Assembly: GCF_013240295.1 (NCBI RefSeq) | Contig: NZ_JABETK010000001.1 | Coordinates: 1,054,001 to 1,118,000, forward strand | Source: Neoaquamicrobium sediminum | GTDB taxonomy: Bacteria > Pseudomonadota > Alphaproteobacteria > Rhizobiales > Rhizobiaceae | Reading direction: 5' to 3' | Length of the DNA stretch: 64,000 nt | In this document: positions 27,189-37,339 of the stretch, in pieces | Layout: every line of letters begins with the position of its first letter | Numbering within the stretch: position 1 is the stretch's first letter | The notes under the pieces: model-generated | Database searches by the model: none | Seen by the model: only the letters and a program-made list of their open reading frames with translations | Told to the model about the DNA's origin: nothing | Program-made: the position numbers and the translations under genes

Positions 27189-27913
27189 ACACCATACAGG
27201 ACGCGTATTTCTCCGATCTGATCGCCCGGCTGACGGCGCTGAAGGCCACGCTCGCCGAGCCGATGGCGCGGGCGGTGGATGCGATCGTGGAGACCGCGCG
27301 GCGCGACGGGCTCGTCTACGTCTTCGGCACCGGCCACTCCCACATGCTCGCCGAGGAAGTGCATTTTCGCGCCGGCGGGCTGGCGCTGACCGTGCCGATC
27401 CTCGCCGGGCCAACAATGCTGCACGAGGGTGCGGTCGCAGGCACTGCCTATGAGCGGATGGAAGGCGTGGTCGGCCCCATCATGGACCGCTACCCCATCA
27501 GTCCCGACGACGTGCTGTTCGTGTCGTCCAATTCCGGCGTCAACGCCGCGCCGCTGGAAGCAGCCCGCATCGGCAAGGCGCGCGGCGCGACGGTGATCGC
27601 GATCACCTCCGTCGACTATTCCAGCGCGGCGGCGAAAGGCCGGGAGCGGCTGGCGGACCTTGCCGACATCGTGCTCGACAACGGCGCCCCGCCCGGAGAC
27701 GCGGTGATCGGCGTGGAAGGCAGCGAACTCAAGGTCGGCCCGGTTTCCACCGCCATCGGTGTCGCGATCATCAACGCGATCATGGCGGGCGTGGCTGCCT
27801 GTCTGGTCGGCGACGGCAACGCACCGATCTATCTGAGCGCGAACATGCCGGGCGCCAGGGAGAACAACGAGCAACTGGTGGCGCGGTTTCGGCCCCGAAA
27901 CCCGCACCTTTGA
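27185..27913 (+). CDS. SIS-domain sugar isomerase-like protein (UPF0309 family)
   Basis: 242 residues. A SIS fold (phosphosugar binding) spans about 35-200, with the family hallmark [23 protein letters not shown] and LMLHEG-like [17 protein letters not shown], then [16 protein letters not shown]. This pattern is that of UPF0309. SIS proteins bind phosphorylated sugars as isomerases, deaminases or regulators; the activity of this subfamily is not settled. Between the regulator and the CUT1 importer it likely acts on the product of the FGGY kinase, perhaps an amino or ether sugar phosphate. No ATPase or helix-turn-helix part is present. Confidence 0.85.
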   Translation: MNTIQDAYFSDLIARLTALKATLAEPMARAVDAIVETARRDGLVYVFGTGHSHMLAEEVHFRAGGLALTVPILAGPTMLHEGAVAGTAYERMEGVVGPIMDRYPISPDDVLFVSSNSGVNAAPLEAARIGKARGATVIAITSVDYSSAAAKGRERLADLADIVLDNGAPPGDAVIGVEGSELKVGPVSTAIGVAIINAIMAGVAACLVGDGNAPIYLSANMPGARENNEQLVARFRPRNPHL

Positions 27914-27957
27914 AACAATGTCCGGGGCTCAAGTGGAGTGAGGAAAGGGAACACGAG

Positions 27958-29235
27958 ATGAAATCGATACTGAAGCTGGCGCTCGCCACAACCATGCTGA
28001 TGCCTGTCGCGGCACTCGCGCAGGAGCCTGTCGAAGTGACGCTCTGGCACATGGAGCAGCCGCCGCACCGCGTCGCGCGCGTGCAGGAGCTGATCGACGC
28101 CTTCAACGCCGCCAACCCCGACATTGTGGTCAAGCAGGAGCCGCAGAACTGGGGCGAGGTCTATGCCAAGGCGCCGGCCGCACTCGCCGCCGGACAGGGC
28201 CCGGACATGCTGTTCGCCATTCCGGATTTCACGCCGATCCTCAAGGACATCGGCGCGCTGACCTCGGTCGAGGACTTCGTCAAGGAACTCGACGCGAAGC
28301 ATGATTTCGTCGATTCCACCGTCGAGGCCTATTCCTATGACGGCGGCGTATGGGCCGTACCGCTCTACAACATGGCCATGAACCTCTGGTACCGGAAGAG
28401 CGTGCTTGAAGAAGCAGGCATCGAAGCCCCGACGACATGGGAAGAGTGGCGCGCTGCGGCCGAGAAGCTGTCGGTCGACGGCGTCTCGGGCATGGGCCTG
28501 CCTGCCAACAAGCAGCTCTACACCGACCAGACCGTCTATTCCGTCATGGTCAATGGCGGCGCGACCGAGATCTACAACGAGGATGGCACGCTGCGCTTCG
28601 ATAATCCGGAGACCGTCGGCGCCTACGAGTTCTATGCCGATCTCAACACGTTCTCGCCGGCCGACTCCACCTCCTGGACATGGGGCGAGGCGGAAGCCTG
28701 CTTCTCGTCGAAGGCCTGCGCGATGGTGATGCAGTTCTCCGTCATCGCCACCTACGACACGCAGGCCGAGGGTGACGCGGCCGACCTCGGCGTCGCGGCC
28801 ATCCCGTCCAAGGACGGCGGCGAGCACAACACCATCTCCTACGCCAACGCCGTGATGCTCCTGTCCAAGGACGAGGCGAAGATGGAGGCGTCGAAGAAGT
28901 TCGTTTCCTTCCTGCTCGAGCCCGAGAACTATGGCCGCTTCCTCAACATGGAGCCGGGCCTGTTCATGCCGGTGACGGCAGACGGCGCCGAGGCGGAGAC
29001 CTTCTGGGCCGATCCGATGGTCGAAAAGTATCGCGAGCAGATCGAGACCGTCATCGACAATGCACAGAACGGCCGGCTGTTCGGGTTCACGAGCGGCCGC
29101 ACCTTCCCCTCGATCGCTGCGATCTCGGCGCAGAACATCATCGCCGAGACCCTGCAGTCGATTGTGGTGTCTGGCCAGTCCGCAGCCGAAGCCGTGACCG
29201 CGGGCCAGGCTCGGATGCAGGAAGTCGCCCAGTAA
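27958..29235 (+). CDS. CUT1 sugar ABC transporter periplasmic binding protein (SBP_bac_1)
   Basis: 425-residue extracytoplasmic binding protein with a signal peptide ending near AALAQ (residue 21). It opens with EVTLWHMEQPPHRVARVQELIDAFNAANPDI, the usual family-1 pattern, and has the hinge GVWAVPLYNMAMNLWYRKSVLEEAG and SYANAVMLLSKDEAKMEASKKFVSFLL. It matches maltose/sn-glycerol-3-phosphate type binding proteins. The substrate is likely an oligosaccharide, a sugar or a polyol; the accompanying kinase and SIS protein suggest a monosaccharide derivative. Confidence 0.92.
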   Translation: MKSILKLALATTMLMPVAALAQEPVEVTLWHMEQPPHRVARVQELIDAFNAANPDIVVKQEPQNWGEVYAKAPAALAAGQGPDMLFAIPDFTPILKDIGALTSVEDFVKELDAKHDFVDSTVEAYSYDGGVWAVPLYNMAMNLWYRKSVLEEAGIEAPTTWEEWRAAAEKLSVDGVSGMGLPANKQLYTDQTVYSVMVNGGATEIYNEDGTLRFDNPETVGAYEFYADLNTFSPADSTSWTWGEAEACFSSKACAMVMQFSVIATYDTQAEGDAADLGVAAIPSKDGGEHNTISYANAVMLLSKDEAKMEASKKFVSFLLEPENYGRFLNMEPGLFMPVTADGAEAETFWADPMVEKYREQIETVIDNAQNGRLFGFTSGRTFPSIAAISAQNIIAETLQSIVVSGQSAAEAVTAGQARMQEVAQ

Positions 29236-29256
29236 GGCGCTGACGGAGACAGCCGG

Positions 29257-30129
29257 ATGCAGCAGACAAGAGCCCTGGCCTTCGTTCTGGTCGCACCGGC
29301 CCTTCTTTTCCTGGCGGCCACCCTCGGGTGGCCGCTGGTCCAGGCTGTCCAGCTATCCCTGCAGGACGTGCGCGTCATCGGCGCGCCCGGAGCCTTTGTC
29401 GGGCTGGACAATTACAGCCGTGTGCTTTCCAACCCGTCCTTCTGGAACGCGGCATGGCTCAGCGTCGTCTGGGTCGTCGCCAACGCCGTCCTGCAGACGG
29501 TTCTCGCGCTGGCCGTGGCGCTGGTGCTTAATGAGAAGTTCCCAGGCGTGCGCGTCGCCCGGACATGGGTCATCCTTACCTGGATCGTGCCCACGGTCGT
29601 GGTCGTGGTCATCTGGCGCTGGCTGTTCTCGACCTCCGGCGGCATGATCAATCCGCTGCTGATCCAGGCCGGCATCGTCGAGCGTCCGGTCGGCTTCTTC
29701 GCCACGCCGTGGACGGCGATGGCGACGCTCGTCTTCATCAATTCCTGGCGCTGGTTCCCGTTCATCGCGCTGATGATGCTGGCCGGACTGACCCGCATTC
29801 CCGACGACCTCTACGAGGCCGCGCGCATCGACGGTGCCAACGCCTGGCAGCGCTTCAGGCGCATCACGTGGCCGCTGCTGGCGCCGACACTGGGCGTTCT
29901 CGCCGTCATCGGCACGCTGCTTTCCTTCAACGTCTTCGACATCATATGGCTCTTGACCAGCGGCGGGCCGGCTGGCGGCTCGCGGACGCTGCCGGTGCTC
30001 ATCTACGAGACCGCGTTCAAGGGCTATCGCCTGTCGGAGGCCGCGACCGTCTCGGTGCTCGCCACGCTGCTCCTGATGGCCTTCGCCGTGGTCGCCACCC
30101 GCGCGCTCGACCGGGGAGACGACCGATGA
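29257..30129 (+). CDS. CUT1 sugar ABC transporter permease (MalF/UgpA type)
   Basis: 290 residues with six hydrophobic segments. The BPD_transp_1 coupling loop is PDDLYEAARIDGANAWQRFRRITWPLLAP, the EAA signature that meets the ATPase. It also carries LLTSGGPAGGSRTLPVLIYETAFK, typical of UgpA/MalF-like sugar permeases. It lies 21 bases after the binding-protein gene and overlaps the next permease by 4 bases (ATGA), so both are produced together. Confidence 0.93.
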   Translation: MQQTRALAFVLVAPALLFLAATLGWPLVQAVQLSLQDVRVIGAPGAFVGLDNYSRVLSNPSFWNAAWLSVVWVVANAVLQTVLALAVALVLNEKFPGVRVARTWVILTWIVPTVVVVVIWRWLFSTSGGMINPLLIQAGIVERPVGFFATPWTAMATLVFINSWRWFPFIALMMLAGLTRIPDDLYEAARIDGANAWQRFRRITWPLLAPTLGVLAVIGTLLSFNVFDIIWLLTSGGPAGGSRTLPVLIYETAFKGYRLSEAATVSVLATLLLMAFAVVATRALDRGDDR

Positions 30130-30953
30130 ACCGTTCGCTCGGCCTCAATGCCGCGCTCGTCGCCGTCGTCGCCTTCTTCGTGGTGCTGGTGGGCCTGCCG
30201 TTCTGGTGGGTGGTGTCGGGATCGTTCAAAATCCCGCAGGAGATCATCGCGCGCAGCCCGACGATGATCCCGCAAAGCTTCACGCTGCAGCACTACCAGA
30301 AGCTGTTCGAGGCGTCGGACTATCCGGTCTATCTGGTCAACAGCCTCATCGTGGCGGCATCCTCGACGGTGCTGACGCTGCTTCTGGCGATACCCGCCGC
30401 TTACGCCTTCTTCCGCCTCGTCTTTCCAGGGCGCGGCATCCTCTATCGCACGATCCTGCTCGCCTACGCGTTCCCGTCCATCGTGGTGCTGATCCCACTG
30501 TTCGGGCTGTTCGCCAAGGTCGGGCTGGTCGACCGGCTGCCGGCGCTCGTCATCGTCAACGTCGCCTTCGCGCTGCCGTTCTCGATCTGGATGCTGCGCT
30601 CGTTCCTCGCCGGCGTACCCAAGGAAATCGAGGAGGCTGCAGTGATGGACGGCGCGCCGACGCTGACGATCCTGCGGCGCATCATGATCCCGCTCATCGC
30701 TCCGGGCATCGCATCCGTCGGCATCTACGCTTTCGTGACGGCATGGACGGAATACGTCTTCGCCTCGGTCCTCATCCTCTCCGACGCGAAACGGACCCTG
30801 CCGGTCGGCTTCTCCGGCATCATCGGGCAATATCAGATCGACTGGGGCCTGCTGCTCGCGGGCGCGACCGTCGCGATCGTTCCGGTCGTGGCGATCTTCG
30901 CGCTGATCGGGCGCGGCTTCGTCAGCGGCCTCACCGAAGGCGCGGTCAAATAG
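30126..30953 (+). CDS. CUT1 sugar ABC transporter permease (MalG/UgpE type)
   Basis: 275 residues with six hydrophobic segments. An N-terminal membrane segment is followed by the periplasmic FTLQHYQKLFEASDYPVYLVNSLIVAA region typical of MalG relatives. The coupling loop is PKEIEEAAVMDGAPTLTILRRIMIPLIAPG. It pairs with the preceding permease to form the membrane channel. The ATPase gene starts 11 bases after its stop. Confidence 0.93.
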   Translation: MNRSLGLNAALVAVVAFFVVLVGLPFWWVVSGSFKIPQEIIARSPTMIPQSFTLQHYQKLFEASDYPVYLVNSLIVAASSTVLTLLLAIPAAYAFFRLVFPGRGILYRTILLAYAFPSIVVLIPLFGLFAKVGLVDRLPALVIVNVAFALPFSIWMLRSFLAGVPKEIEEAAVMDGAPTLTILRRIMIPLIAPGIASVGIYAFVTAWTEYVFASVLILSDAKRTLPVGFSGIIGQYQIDWGLLLAGATVAIVPVVAIFALIGRGFVSGLTEGAVK

Positions 30954-30964
30954 GGAATCCCGGC

Positions 30965-32050
<1,086 letters not shown>

Positions 32051-32058
32051 AAACGAAA

Positions 32059-32080
32059 GAGGCGGCCGACCGGCCGCCTC
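32059..32080 (+). terminator. Strong hairpin terminator after the sugar operon
   Basis: Perfect 10-bp stem GAGGCGGCCG (32059-32068) with CGGCCGCCTC (32071-32080) and only two unpaired bases at the tip, followed by GCTCCTTTG. It lies between convergent genes and could act in both directions. Confidence 0.72.
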
Positions 32081-32127
32081 GCTCCTTTGCAAGGTCACGC
32101 GTGGGCAGCGCCCTTCGCGCTGCCACG

Positions 32128-33099
32128 TCAATGCTTGTGGTGGCCCCCGCCATCGCCGCCCCGTGCGGAGCGCACCGGCAGTCCGACATCCACCGAACCC
32201 GCCTTCTCGAATTCGAGCGTGATGGCAACTGTGCCACCTTCGCGGAACGGGTCCGACACGTCGAGGAACATGATGTGCAGGCCGCCCGGCTTGAGCTCGA
32301 CCGTTTCGCCGGCAGGAATTTCCAGCGCACCTTCCACGGGGCGCATCACCATCACGTCGTCGACGACTTCCATGGTGTGGATCTCGACGCGGTCGGCGGC
32401 CGACGCGCTGGCGCCCACGAGCCGGTCGGCCTCGTCGCCCTTGTTGGCGATGGTCAGGTATCCGCCGCCGGCAGGCTGACCGGGCAGCATCGCGCGCGCC
32501 CAGGCGGCGGTGATCTCGAGGTCACCGGCAACAACGGCCCGCTCGCCGCCGCCGCCATGGCCGGCGTGATCGTGGCCGCCTTCGGCGGCAAGGATCGTCA
32601 GGCCCGGTGCGGGATGCGCAAGCGCATGCGGGTCCTCCCCTTCGGCCGGAATCTCGTTCCACTTCACCTCACCGTCGGCGCATGTCTGCGTCGTCACGAA
32701 GAACAGTTTCTGCCCTTCCTCGACGCCGGCCAGCGAACCCGACAGCACGAATTCGTCATAGTGGCCGTCTTCCAGTGAACCGCCGGACCAGGTGACTGCC
32801 TTGGTGCCGGACGAAACCTCGCGGCCGTGCAGGTTGTAGCTCTTCTGATAGTCACCGCTATCGACGGCCAGCGTCCAGCCCGCCTTGGGCATCGGCTTGA
32901 CGCCGACATAGCCTTCCGGGACCTCGACGCGCACGGTGTGGGTGGCCTGGCCCTCGCAGCCATGCGGGATGCGGACGACGGCCTTGTAGCTGCCGGGCGC
33001 GGCATTCGCCGTTTCCAGCGAGGCATGCGCGTAGGCGGTGGCGACGGAGAACGCCGTCAGCGCACTGGCCGCAGCGAATTGAAGCATGAGATGACGCAT
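32128..33099 (-). CDS. Copper-handling fusion: YcnI (DUF1775) domain plus PCuAC copper chaperone domain
   Basis: 323-residue exported protein. The signal peptide is cut near TAYA so that H25 becomes the mature N-terminus, as in the single-histidine copper site of YcnI. The YcnI domain spans about 25-165 (C48 and C140 could pair). A His/Gly-rich hinge GGHDHAGHGGGG spans about 174-185, and PCuAC spans about 188-305 with H241, M243, M252, H275 and M277, the H-x10-M...H-x-M copper-ligand pattern. The tail is again His/Gly-rich. The role is delivery of copper in the periplasm, probably towards cytochrome oxidase or export. The start 33099 has AAGGAAA before it; the frame extends 10 residues further, weakly. 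Confidence 0.9.
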   Translation of the reverse strand: MRHLMLQFAAASALTAFSVATAYAHASLETANAAPGSYKAVVRIPHGCEGQATHTVRVEVPEGYVGVKPMPKAGWTLAVDSGDYQKSYNLHGREVSSGTKAVTWSGGSLEDGHYDEFVLSGSLAGVEEGQKLFFVTTQTCADGEVKWNEIPAEGEDPHALAHPAPGLTILAAEGGHDHAGHGGGGERAVVAGDLEITAAWARAMLPGQPAGGGYLTIANKGDEADRLVGASASAADRVEIHTMEVVDDVMVMRPVEGALEIPAGETVELKPGGLHIMFLDVSDPFREGGTVAITLEFEKAGSVDVGLPVRSARGGDGGGHHKH

Positions 33100-33156
33100 G
33101 GTTTTTCCTTTCAGCGTCTGAAGTATCAAAGACCCCTGTTCGAGGCCGGCTCGACT

Positions 33157-33561
33157 TCAGGCGGAAAGGGGCGGGCCGCGGATCGCCGGCGGCGGATCGT
33201 CCGGTCGCGGAGCGAAATTCTCGTCTGCTTCGACGAAGGTGTGAACGAACGACAGCGCCAGCGGCGTCGGGAAGGCCGGCTCCGCAGCCAGCAAGGCCTT
33301 GTAGACCGGCCCTGCCTGGCCGCCGTGGCCGAACAGGCAGATCGGGCATTTTTCCTGCAGCGGCGCCGGCAGGTCGGAACCGTCGACCGGCTTCTCCGCG
33401 CCGTAAACGGTACAGATCACCCAAAGGTCGTTTTCGCCAGCCTTCGCCGCGGTAATGGGCTGCAGGACGTTCAGGAACAGGATCAGGCAACCGATCAGCG
33501 CGAACAGGCCGCGGTCGCGCCGCAGCGTCGCAAACCAGGTCGGGCGGCGAGCCATGTTCAT
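33157..33561 (-). CDS. DUF2946-like small membrane/periplasmic protein linked to copper
   Basis: 134 residues with one hydrophobic segment near the N-terminus (about 18-38, acting as signal anchor), then a mature part with KCPICLFGHGG, a CxxC pair with neighbouring histidine suited to metal or thiol chemistry. This is the usual form of DUF2946 proteins, which often neighbour copper uptake genes. It lies 57 bases upstream of the YcnI-PCuAC gene on the same strand, supporting a shared copper role. Start at 33561 (MNMARRPTWF). Confidence 0.72.
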   Translation of the reverse strand: MNMARRPTWFATLRRDRGLFALIGCLILFLNVLQPITAAKAGENDLWVICTVYGAEKPVDGSDLPAPLQEKCPICLFGHGGQAGPVYKALLAAEPAFPTPLALSFVHTFVEADENFAPRPDDPPPAIRGPPLSA

Positions 33562-33659
33562 GCCAATGCCCTTAGCGCAGTTGCCGCAACCCCGCCAGCG
33601 GGTCGCCCTGCGACATGGCGCGCCGAGGTTGAGCGCGCCCCCGCGCAAACCGCTACCCC

Positions 33660-34502
33660 TCAAGCGATCTCGTAGAATTCCTTGACGATGTCCCAGGCTT
33701 CCTCGGCGGTGTCGACCGCGTCGATCAGGTGCTGGTCGCCGGGCGAGATGGTGCCCTGTTCGGCCAGATAGTCGAGATCGACGGCCTTCGACCAGAACTC
33801 CTTGCCGAACAGGATCACCGGAACCCGCTCCATGCGTCCGGTCTGGATCAGCGTCAGCGTCTCGAAGAACTCGTCCATCGTGCCGAAGCCACCGGGGAAC
33901 ACCGCCACCGCCTTGGCGCGCATGATGAAATGCATCTTGCGGACCGCGAAATAGTGGAAGTTGAAGCACAGTTCCGGTGTCACATAGAGGTTCGGCGCCT
34001 GCTCGTGCGGCAGCACGATGTTGAGGCCTATCGAAGGCGCGCCGCAGTCTGCTGCGCCACGATTGCCGGCTTCCATCACGCCCGGCCCGCCGCCCGTCAC
34101 CACCACGAACTCGCGGTAATAGGTCTTGGCCGAATGCTGCGAACACAGCCGCGCGAAATTACGCGCTTCCTCGTAATAGCGGGCGTTCGCCTCGAGGTTC
34201 TTGCGCTGGGTCTCGTTCTTGGCCGCCCACGCCTCGCCGCCCGGCTCCGGGATGCGCGCGCCGCCGAACAGCACCACGGTCGAGCGGATGCCGCGCTCGG
34301 CAAGCATCATTTCCGGCTTCAGCAGTTCGAGCTGCAGGCGCACGGCGCGCAGCTCGCGCCGTGTCATGAATTCCTCGTCGTCCCAGGCGAGCCTGTAGGC
34401 AGGTGCGCGGGTTTGCGGGGTATCCGGCACGGCCTTCGCGCGCTCGAGATCCTCGTCCGAATGCGGCAACGGCGTCCAGCCGGATTTGTCCTCCGGATTC
34501 AT
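33660..34502 (-). CDS. TIGR00730-type LOG-family Rossmann-fold protein
   Basis: 280 residues. The family signature PGGFGTMDEFFE (PGGxGTxxE) and the nucleotide-site VVVTGGGPGVMEAGNRGA are present. LOG-family proteins release free cytokinin-type bases from nucleoside monophosphates or hydrolyse related nucleotides (PpnN group); older annotations as lysine decarboxylase are not supported. The longer N-terminal region (about 70 residues before STVVLFGGARI) places it with the larger bacterial form. Divergent from dapD across a 151-base gap that must hold both promoters. Confidence 0.85.
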   Translation of the reverse strand: MNPEDKSGWTPLPHSDEDLERAKAVPDTPQTRAPAYRLAWDDEEFMTRRELRAVRLQLELLKPEMMLAERGIRSTVVLFGGARIPEPGGEAWAAKNETQRKNLEANARYYEEARNFARLCSQHSAKTYYREFVVVTGGGPGVMEAGNRGAADCGAPSIGLNIVLPHEQAPNLYVTPELCFNFHYFAVRKMHFIMRAKAVAVFPGGFGTMDEFFETLTLIQTGRMERVPVILFGKEFWSKAVDLDYLAEQGTISPGDQHLIDAVDTAEEAWDIVKEFYEIA

Positions 34503-34653
34503 GAAAATTCCAATCTGTCTCTATGCGCCGCGCAGCGGCGCGCCCCGTCATTGACCCCCACCGCGCATGACATAGTTTCCGCGCCGACCCGAGGGCCACC
34601 TCGTTACGTCCAGCCTATTGTCTACCCCTTAACAGCGCGTAATGGAGCATTTC

Positions 34654-35508
34654 ATGACCAAGCCGGATCTGGCGGCCCTCGAGAAGACTGTCGAGAAGGC
34701 ATTCGATGAGCGCGACGGCGTCAACACCGGCACGCGCGGCGAAGTGCGCGATGCGGTGGAGGCAGCCCTCGAGATGCTCGACAAGGGCCAGGCCCGCGTC
34801 GCCGAACGGGCGGCTGACGGCACATGGACGGTCAACCAGTGGCTGAAGAAGGCCGTGCTCCTGTCGTTCCGGCTCAACCCGATGGAGATCGTCAAGGGCG
34901 GCCCCGGCGAGGCGGTCTGGTGGGACAAGGTGCCCTCCAAGTTCGACGGCTGGTCCCCGAACGAATTCGAGAAGGCCGGCTTCCGCGCCGTGCCCAACTG
35001 CATCGTGCGCCGCTCGGCCTATGTAGCGCCGGGCGCCGTGCTGATGCCGTCCTTCGTCAATCTCGGCGCCTATGTCGGCGAAGGCACCATGGTCGACACA
35101 TGGGCCACCGTCGGCTCCTGCGCCCAGATCGGCAAGAACGTGCATCTTTCGGGCGGCGTCGGCATCGGCGGCGTGCTGGAGCCGATGCAGGCCGGCCCGA
35201 CCATCATCGAGGACAACTGCTTCATCGGCGCGCGCTCGGAAGTGGTCGAAGGCTGCATCGTGCGCGAGGGCTCGGTGCTCGGCATGGGCGTCTTCATCGG
35301 CAAGTCGACCAAGATCGTCGACCGCGACACCGGCAAGGTGTTCTACGGCGAGGTACCGCCCTACTCCGTCGTCGTCGCCGGCACCATGCCCGGCAAGAAC
35401 GTGCCCGGCGAGAACTGGGGCCCCAGCCTCTACTGTGCCGTGATCGTCAAGCGGGTCGACGAGAAGACGCGCTCCAAGACCTCCATCAACGAGCTGCTGC
35501 GGGATTGA
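34654..35508 (+). CDS. dapD: 2,3,4,5-tetrahydropyridine-2,6-dicarboxylate N-succinyltransferase
   Basis: 284 residues. Cytoplasmic trimeric enzyme of the succinylase branch of lysine/diaminopimelate synthesis; it succinylates tetrahydrodipicolinate. The left-handed beta-helix hexapeptide repeats run from about 105 to 235 ([43 protein letters not shown]). The C-terminal [14 protein letters not shown] is also typical. Start 34654 ([17 protein letters not shown]) is preferred because GGAG lies 6 bases upstream; an ATG at 34642 overlaps that site. It works with dapE 1.8 kb downstream. Confidence 0.96.
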   Translation: MTKPDLAALEKTVEKAFDERDGVNTGTRGEVRDAVEAALEMLDKGQARVAERAADGTWTVNQWLKKAVLLSFRLNPMEIVKGGPGEAVWWDKVPSKFDGWSPNEFEKAGFRAVPNCIVRRSAYVAPGAVLMPSFVNLGAYVGEGTMVDTWATVGSCAQIGKNVHLSGGVGIGGVLEPMQAGPTIIEDNCFIGARSEVVEGCIVREGSVLGMGVFIGKSTKIVDRDTGKVFYGEVPPYSVVVAGTMPGKNVPGENWGPSLYCAVIVKRVDEKTRSKTSINELLRD

Positions 35509-35566
35509 TCGGCGCTGCGCGCCGGTTCATCCTGACCTAGAACGCGATCCTGCGGAGACCGCCACC

Positions 35567-35935
35567 GTGCCTGCGAACCAGATGTTATGGCTCTTTTTCG
35601 GCTTTTCCGGCCGGATCAGCCGCGCCGCCTATTTTCTGGCCGGCCTGCTGATGATGATCCTCGTCGTCTTCATGGTCTACCGGCTGACGCTGGCGCAGGA
35701 GAGCGGCAGCGGCGGCGCGTTCTGGGAGACGCTGCTCAGCGCGGTCATGATCGCCTCGCTGTGGGCGCAGGCCGCGCTCGGCGCCAAGCGCTTGCACGAC
35801 CTCGACAAGCCCGGCCTGTTCGCCGCCCTGCTGTTCGTGCCGCTGCTCAACTTCATCGTCTTCGTAGGCTTGTGCCTGATGCCAGGCACGCCCGGCGCCA
35901 ACCAGTACGGCCAGGCGACCAACCGGCCGAAGTAG
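35567..35935 (+). CDS. DUF805 family membrane protein
   Basis: 122 residues starting at GTG 35567, or 117 from ATG 35582. It has three to four hydrophobic segments and the family pattern FFGFSGRISRAAYF near the N-terminus, then AKRLHDLDKPGLFAALLFVPLLN, ending with PGTPGANQYG. DUF805 proteins are small inner-membrane proteins of unknown function. It lies 58 bases after dapD in the same direction, an arrangement common in rhizobia. Confidence 0.85.
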   Translation: MPANQMLWLFFGFSGRISRAAYFLAGLLMMILVVFMVYRLTLAQESGSGGAFWETLLSAVMIASLWAQAALGAKRLHDLDKPGLFAALLFVPLLNFIVFVGLCLMPGTPGANQYGQATNRPK

Positions 35936-35945
35936 CAGGCAGGCG

Positions 35946-36971
35946 CTAGGCGCCCGCCATATCTTCGGGCGTGAGCACCGGCGATCCCGCACCGGCCCTT
36001 TCCGCATCCCGCACTAGCTTCACAACGCGCGCCGACAACGGTGCCGTCCGGCCATGCCGTTCGGCCAGCTCCACGATGACGCCCTGAAACTCGTCGATTT
36101 CCGTCGGCCGCCCGCGCTGCAGATCCTCCCACATCGAGGATCGCGCCTGCGCGTCGATCGACAGCATGCGTCGGGCCAGTATGCGGAACAGCCAGTCGGG
36201 CAGCCGCAGGATCAAGGGAATCAGAGCCGGGGGCGGTCCGGCTGCCGCGCGAGGCCGGATGCCCGCCGCCCGCAACACGTCCAGCGCCTCGCTCACCTGA
36301 TCGGCAAACGGCCGCCGCCAGCGGCGGTCGCCAAGCTGCTCGGCCAAGGGCAGGCCCGACAGCGCGTTGAAGGCGTTGTTGAGGTTCATGATAAGCTTGC
36401 CCCACAGCACGGCGTCGATGTCGCCATGTTCCGCGACTGGAAAGCCGGCGACGTCAAGCAAATCGCGAAGATCCGGCACACCCGCCGCCAGAAGTGTCGA
36501 ACCGCTGCTGGCACGATGGAACATTGGCGCGCCTTCCGCCGTCTCGCCGCGCACCACGTTGAACGGCACCATGCCGGTGACGACGGTCATCGTTGCCGGC
36601 AAAGCCCGGCGCAACGCATCGGCGTTCCTGACGCCGTTCTGCAGGCTGACGACCACCGCGTCGGCCCGTGCGTGGCGGGCGACCAGTTCGGCCATCGCCG
36701 CCGTGTCGCGGCTCTTCACCGTCACGAGCACGACACCGGCATCGGCCAATGCCACCGCAGGATCGCTTTCGGCCCCGATCGCACGTGCCGGCACGTCGCG
36801 AGCGCCGCCGCCCAGATCGACGATCCGCAGCCCCCGCTTTTCGACGGCATCGGCGAGCGCCGGCCGACAAAGCAGTGTCACCCCGCGCCCCGCAAGCGCG
36901 AGGCAGCCCCCGGCATGGCAGCCGATGCTTCCCGCCCCCGCAACCGCGATCTTCGTGTCGTCACCGATCAT
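35946..36971 (-). CDS. 2-dehydropantoate 2-reductase family protein (PanE/ApbA)
   Basis: 341 residues. The Rossmann N-terminus KIAVAGAGSIGCHAGGCLA binds NADPH. VLVTVKSRDTAAM and SLQNGVRNADALR match the PanE family, and the C-terminal domain contains LWGKLIMNLNNAFNALSG with the family lysine and asparagine. It reduces ketopantoate or a related 2-oxo acid; a true pantothenate role is not certain because paralogues are common. Start at 36971 (MIGDDTKIAV); the extra 11 residues upstream look unnatural. It faces the dapD/DUF805 genes convergently. Confidence 0.85.
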   Translation of the reverse strand: MIGDDTKIAVAGAGSIGCHAGGCLALAGRGVTLLCRPALADAVEKRGLRIVDLGGGARDVPARAIGAESDPAVALADAGVVLVTVKSRDTAAMAELVARHARADAVVVSLQNGVRNADALRRALPATMTVVTGMVPFNVVRGETAEGAPMFHRASSGSTLLAAGVPDLRDLLDVAGFPVAEHGDIDAVLWGKLIMNLNNAFNALSGLPLAEQLGDRRWRRPFADQVSEALDVLRAAGIRPRAAAGPPPALIPLILRLPDWLFRILARRMLSIDAQARSSMWEDLQRGRPTEIDEFQGVIVELAERHGRTAPLSARVVKLVRDAERAGAGSPVLTPEDMAGA

Positions 36972-37062
36972 GCCAGTCCTCCGCGCGAACCCGGATGGAG
37001 ACATTCATATCCGGGCGGGTCAATGCCGGGCTGCCGGGAATGCGATGCCGGTGCTTGTGCAG

Positions 37063-37196
37063 TACCCCCACCCCATACCCCTCCCCACAAGGGGGAGGGG
37101 GATTCTGAGCCGACAACGTTTGGCCGAATCGGTGATAGAAAAGGCGATGCGTTGACGGCCCCCTCCCCCTGTGGGGAGGGGTAAGGGGTGGGGGTA
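37063..37196. repeat. GC-rich inverted-repeat element between the PanE-like gene and dapE
   Basis: Arms of about 39 bases at 37063-37101 and 37160-37196 are near-perfect reverse complements (runs such as CCCCTCCCCACA and GGGGGAGGGG), separated by about 58 bases. Each arm itself folds. It lies in the 368-base gap upstream of dapE, in which I see no gene. Its style matches the intergenic palindromic repeats common in rhizobial genomes. Confidence 0.8.
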
Positions 37197-37339
37197 ATGA
37201 CAACCGCACCGTTCAAGTGAAGCGCGCGAGGAAGCTTAAACCTGCCCCTGCGCCGCACCCTCTGGCCCTATGTTTTTCACCGTCGACTGAGTCACGCTCC
37301 ACGTGACAGCTTCGGCGGCTTGGTCTATCCATCGCACAC

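Noticed and set aside
33660..34502. Lysine decarboxylase annotation for the LOG-family protein
   Set aside because: The PGGxGTxxE motif is that of LOG/nucleotide-hydrolase proteins; there is no PLP-binding site.
37061..37200. CRISPR-like repeat structure
   Set aside because: Only two inverted arms, no regularly spaced direct repeats or spacers; it is a palindromic intergenic element.
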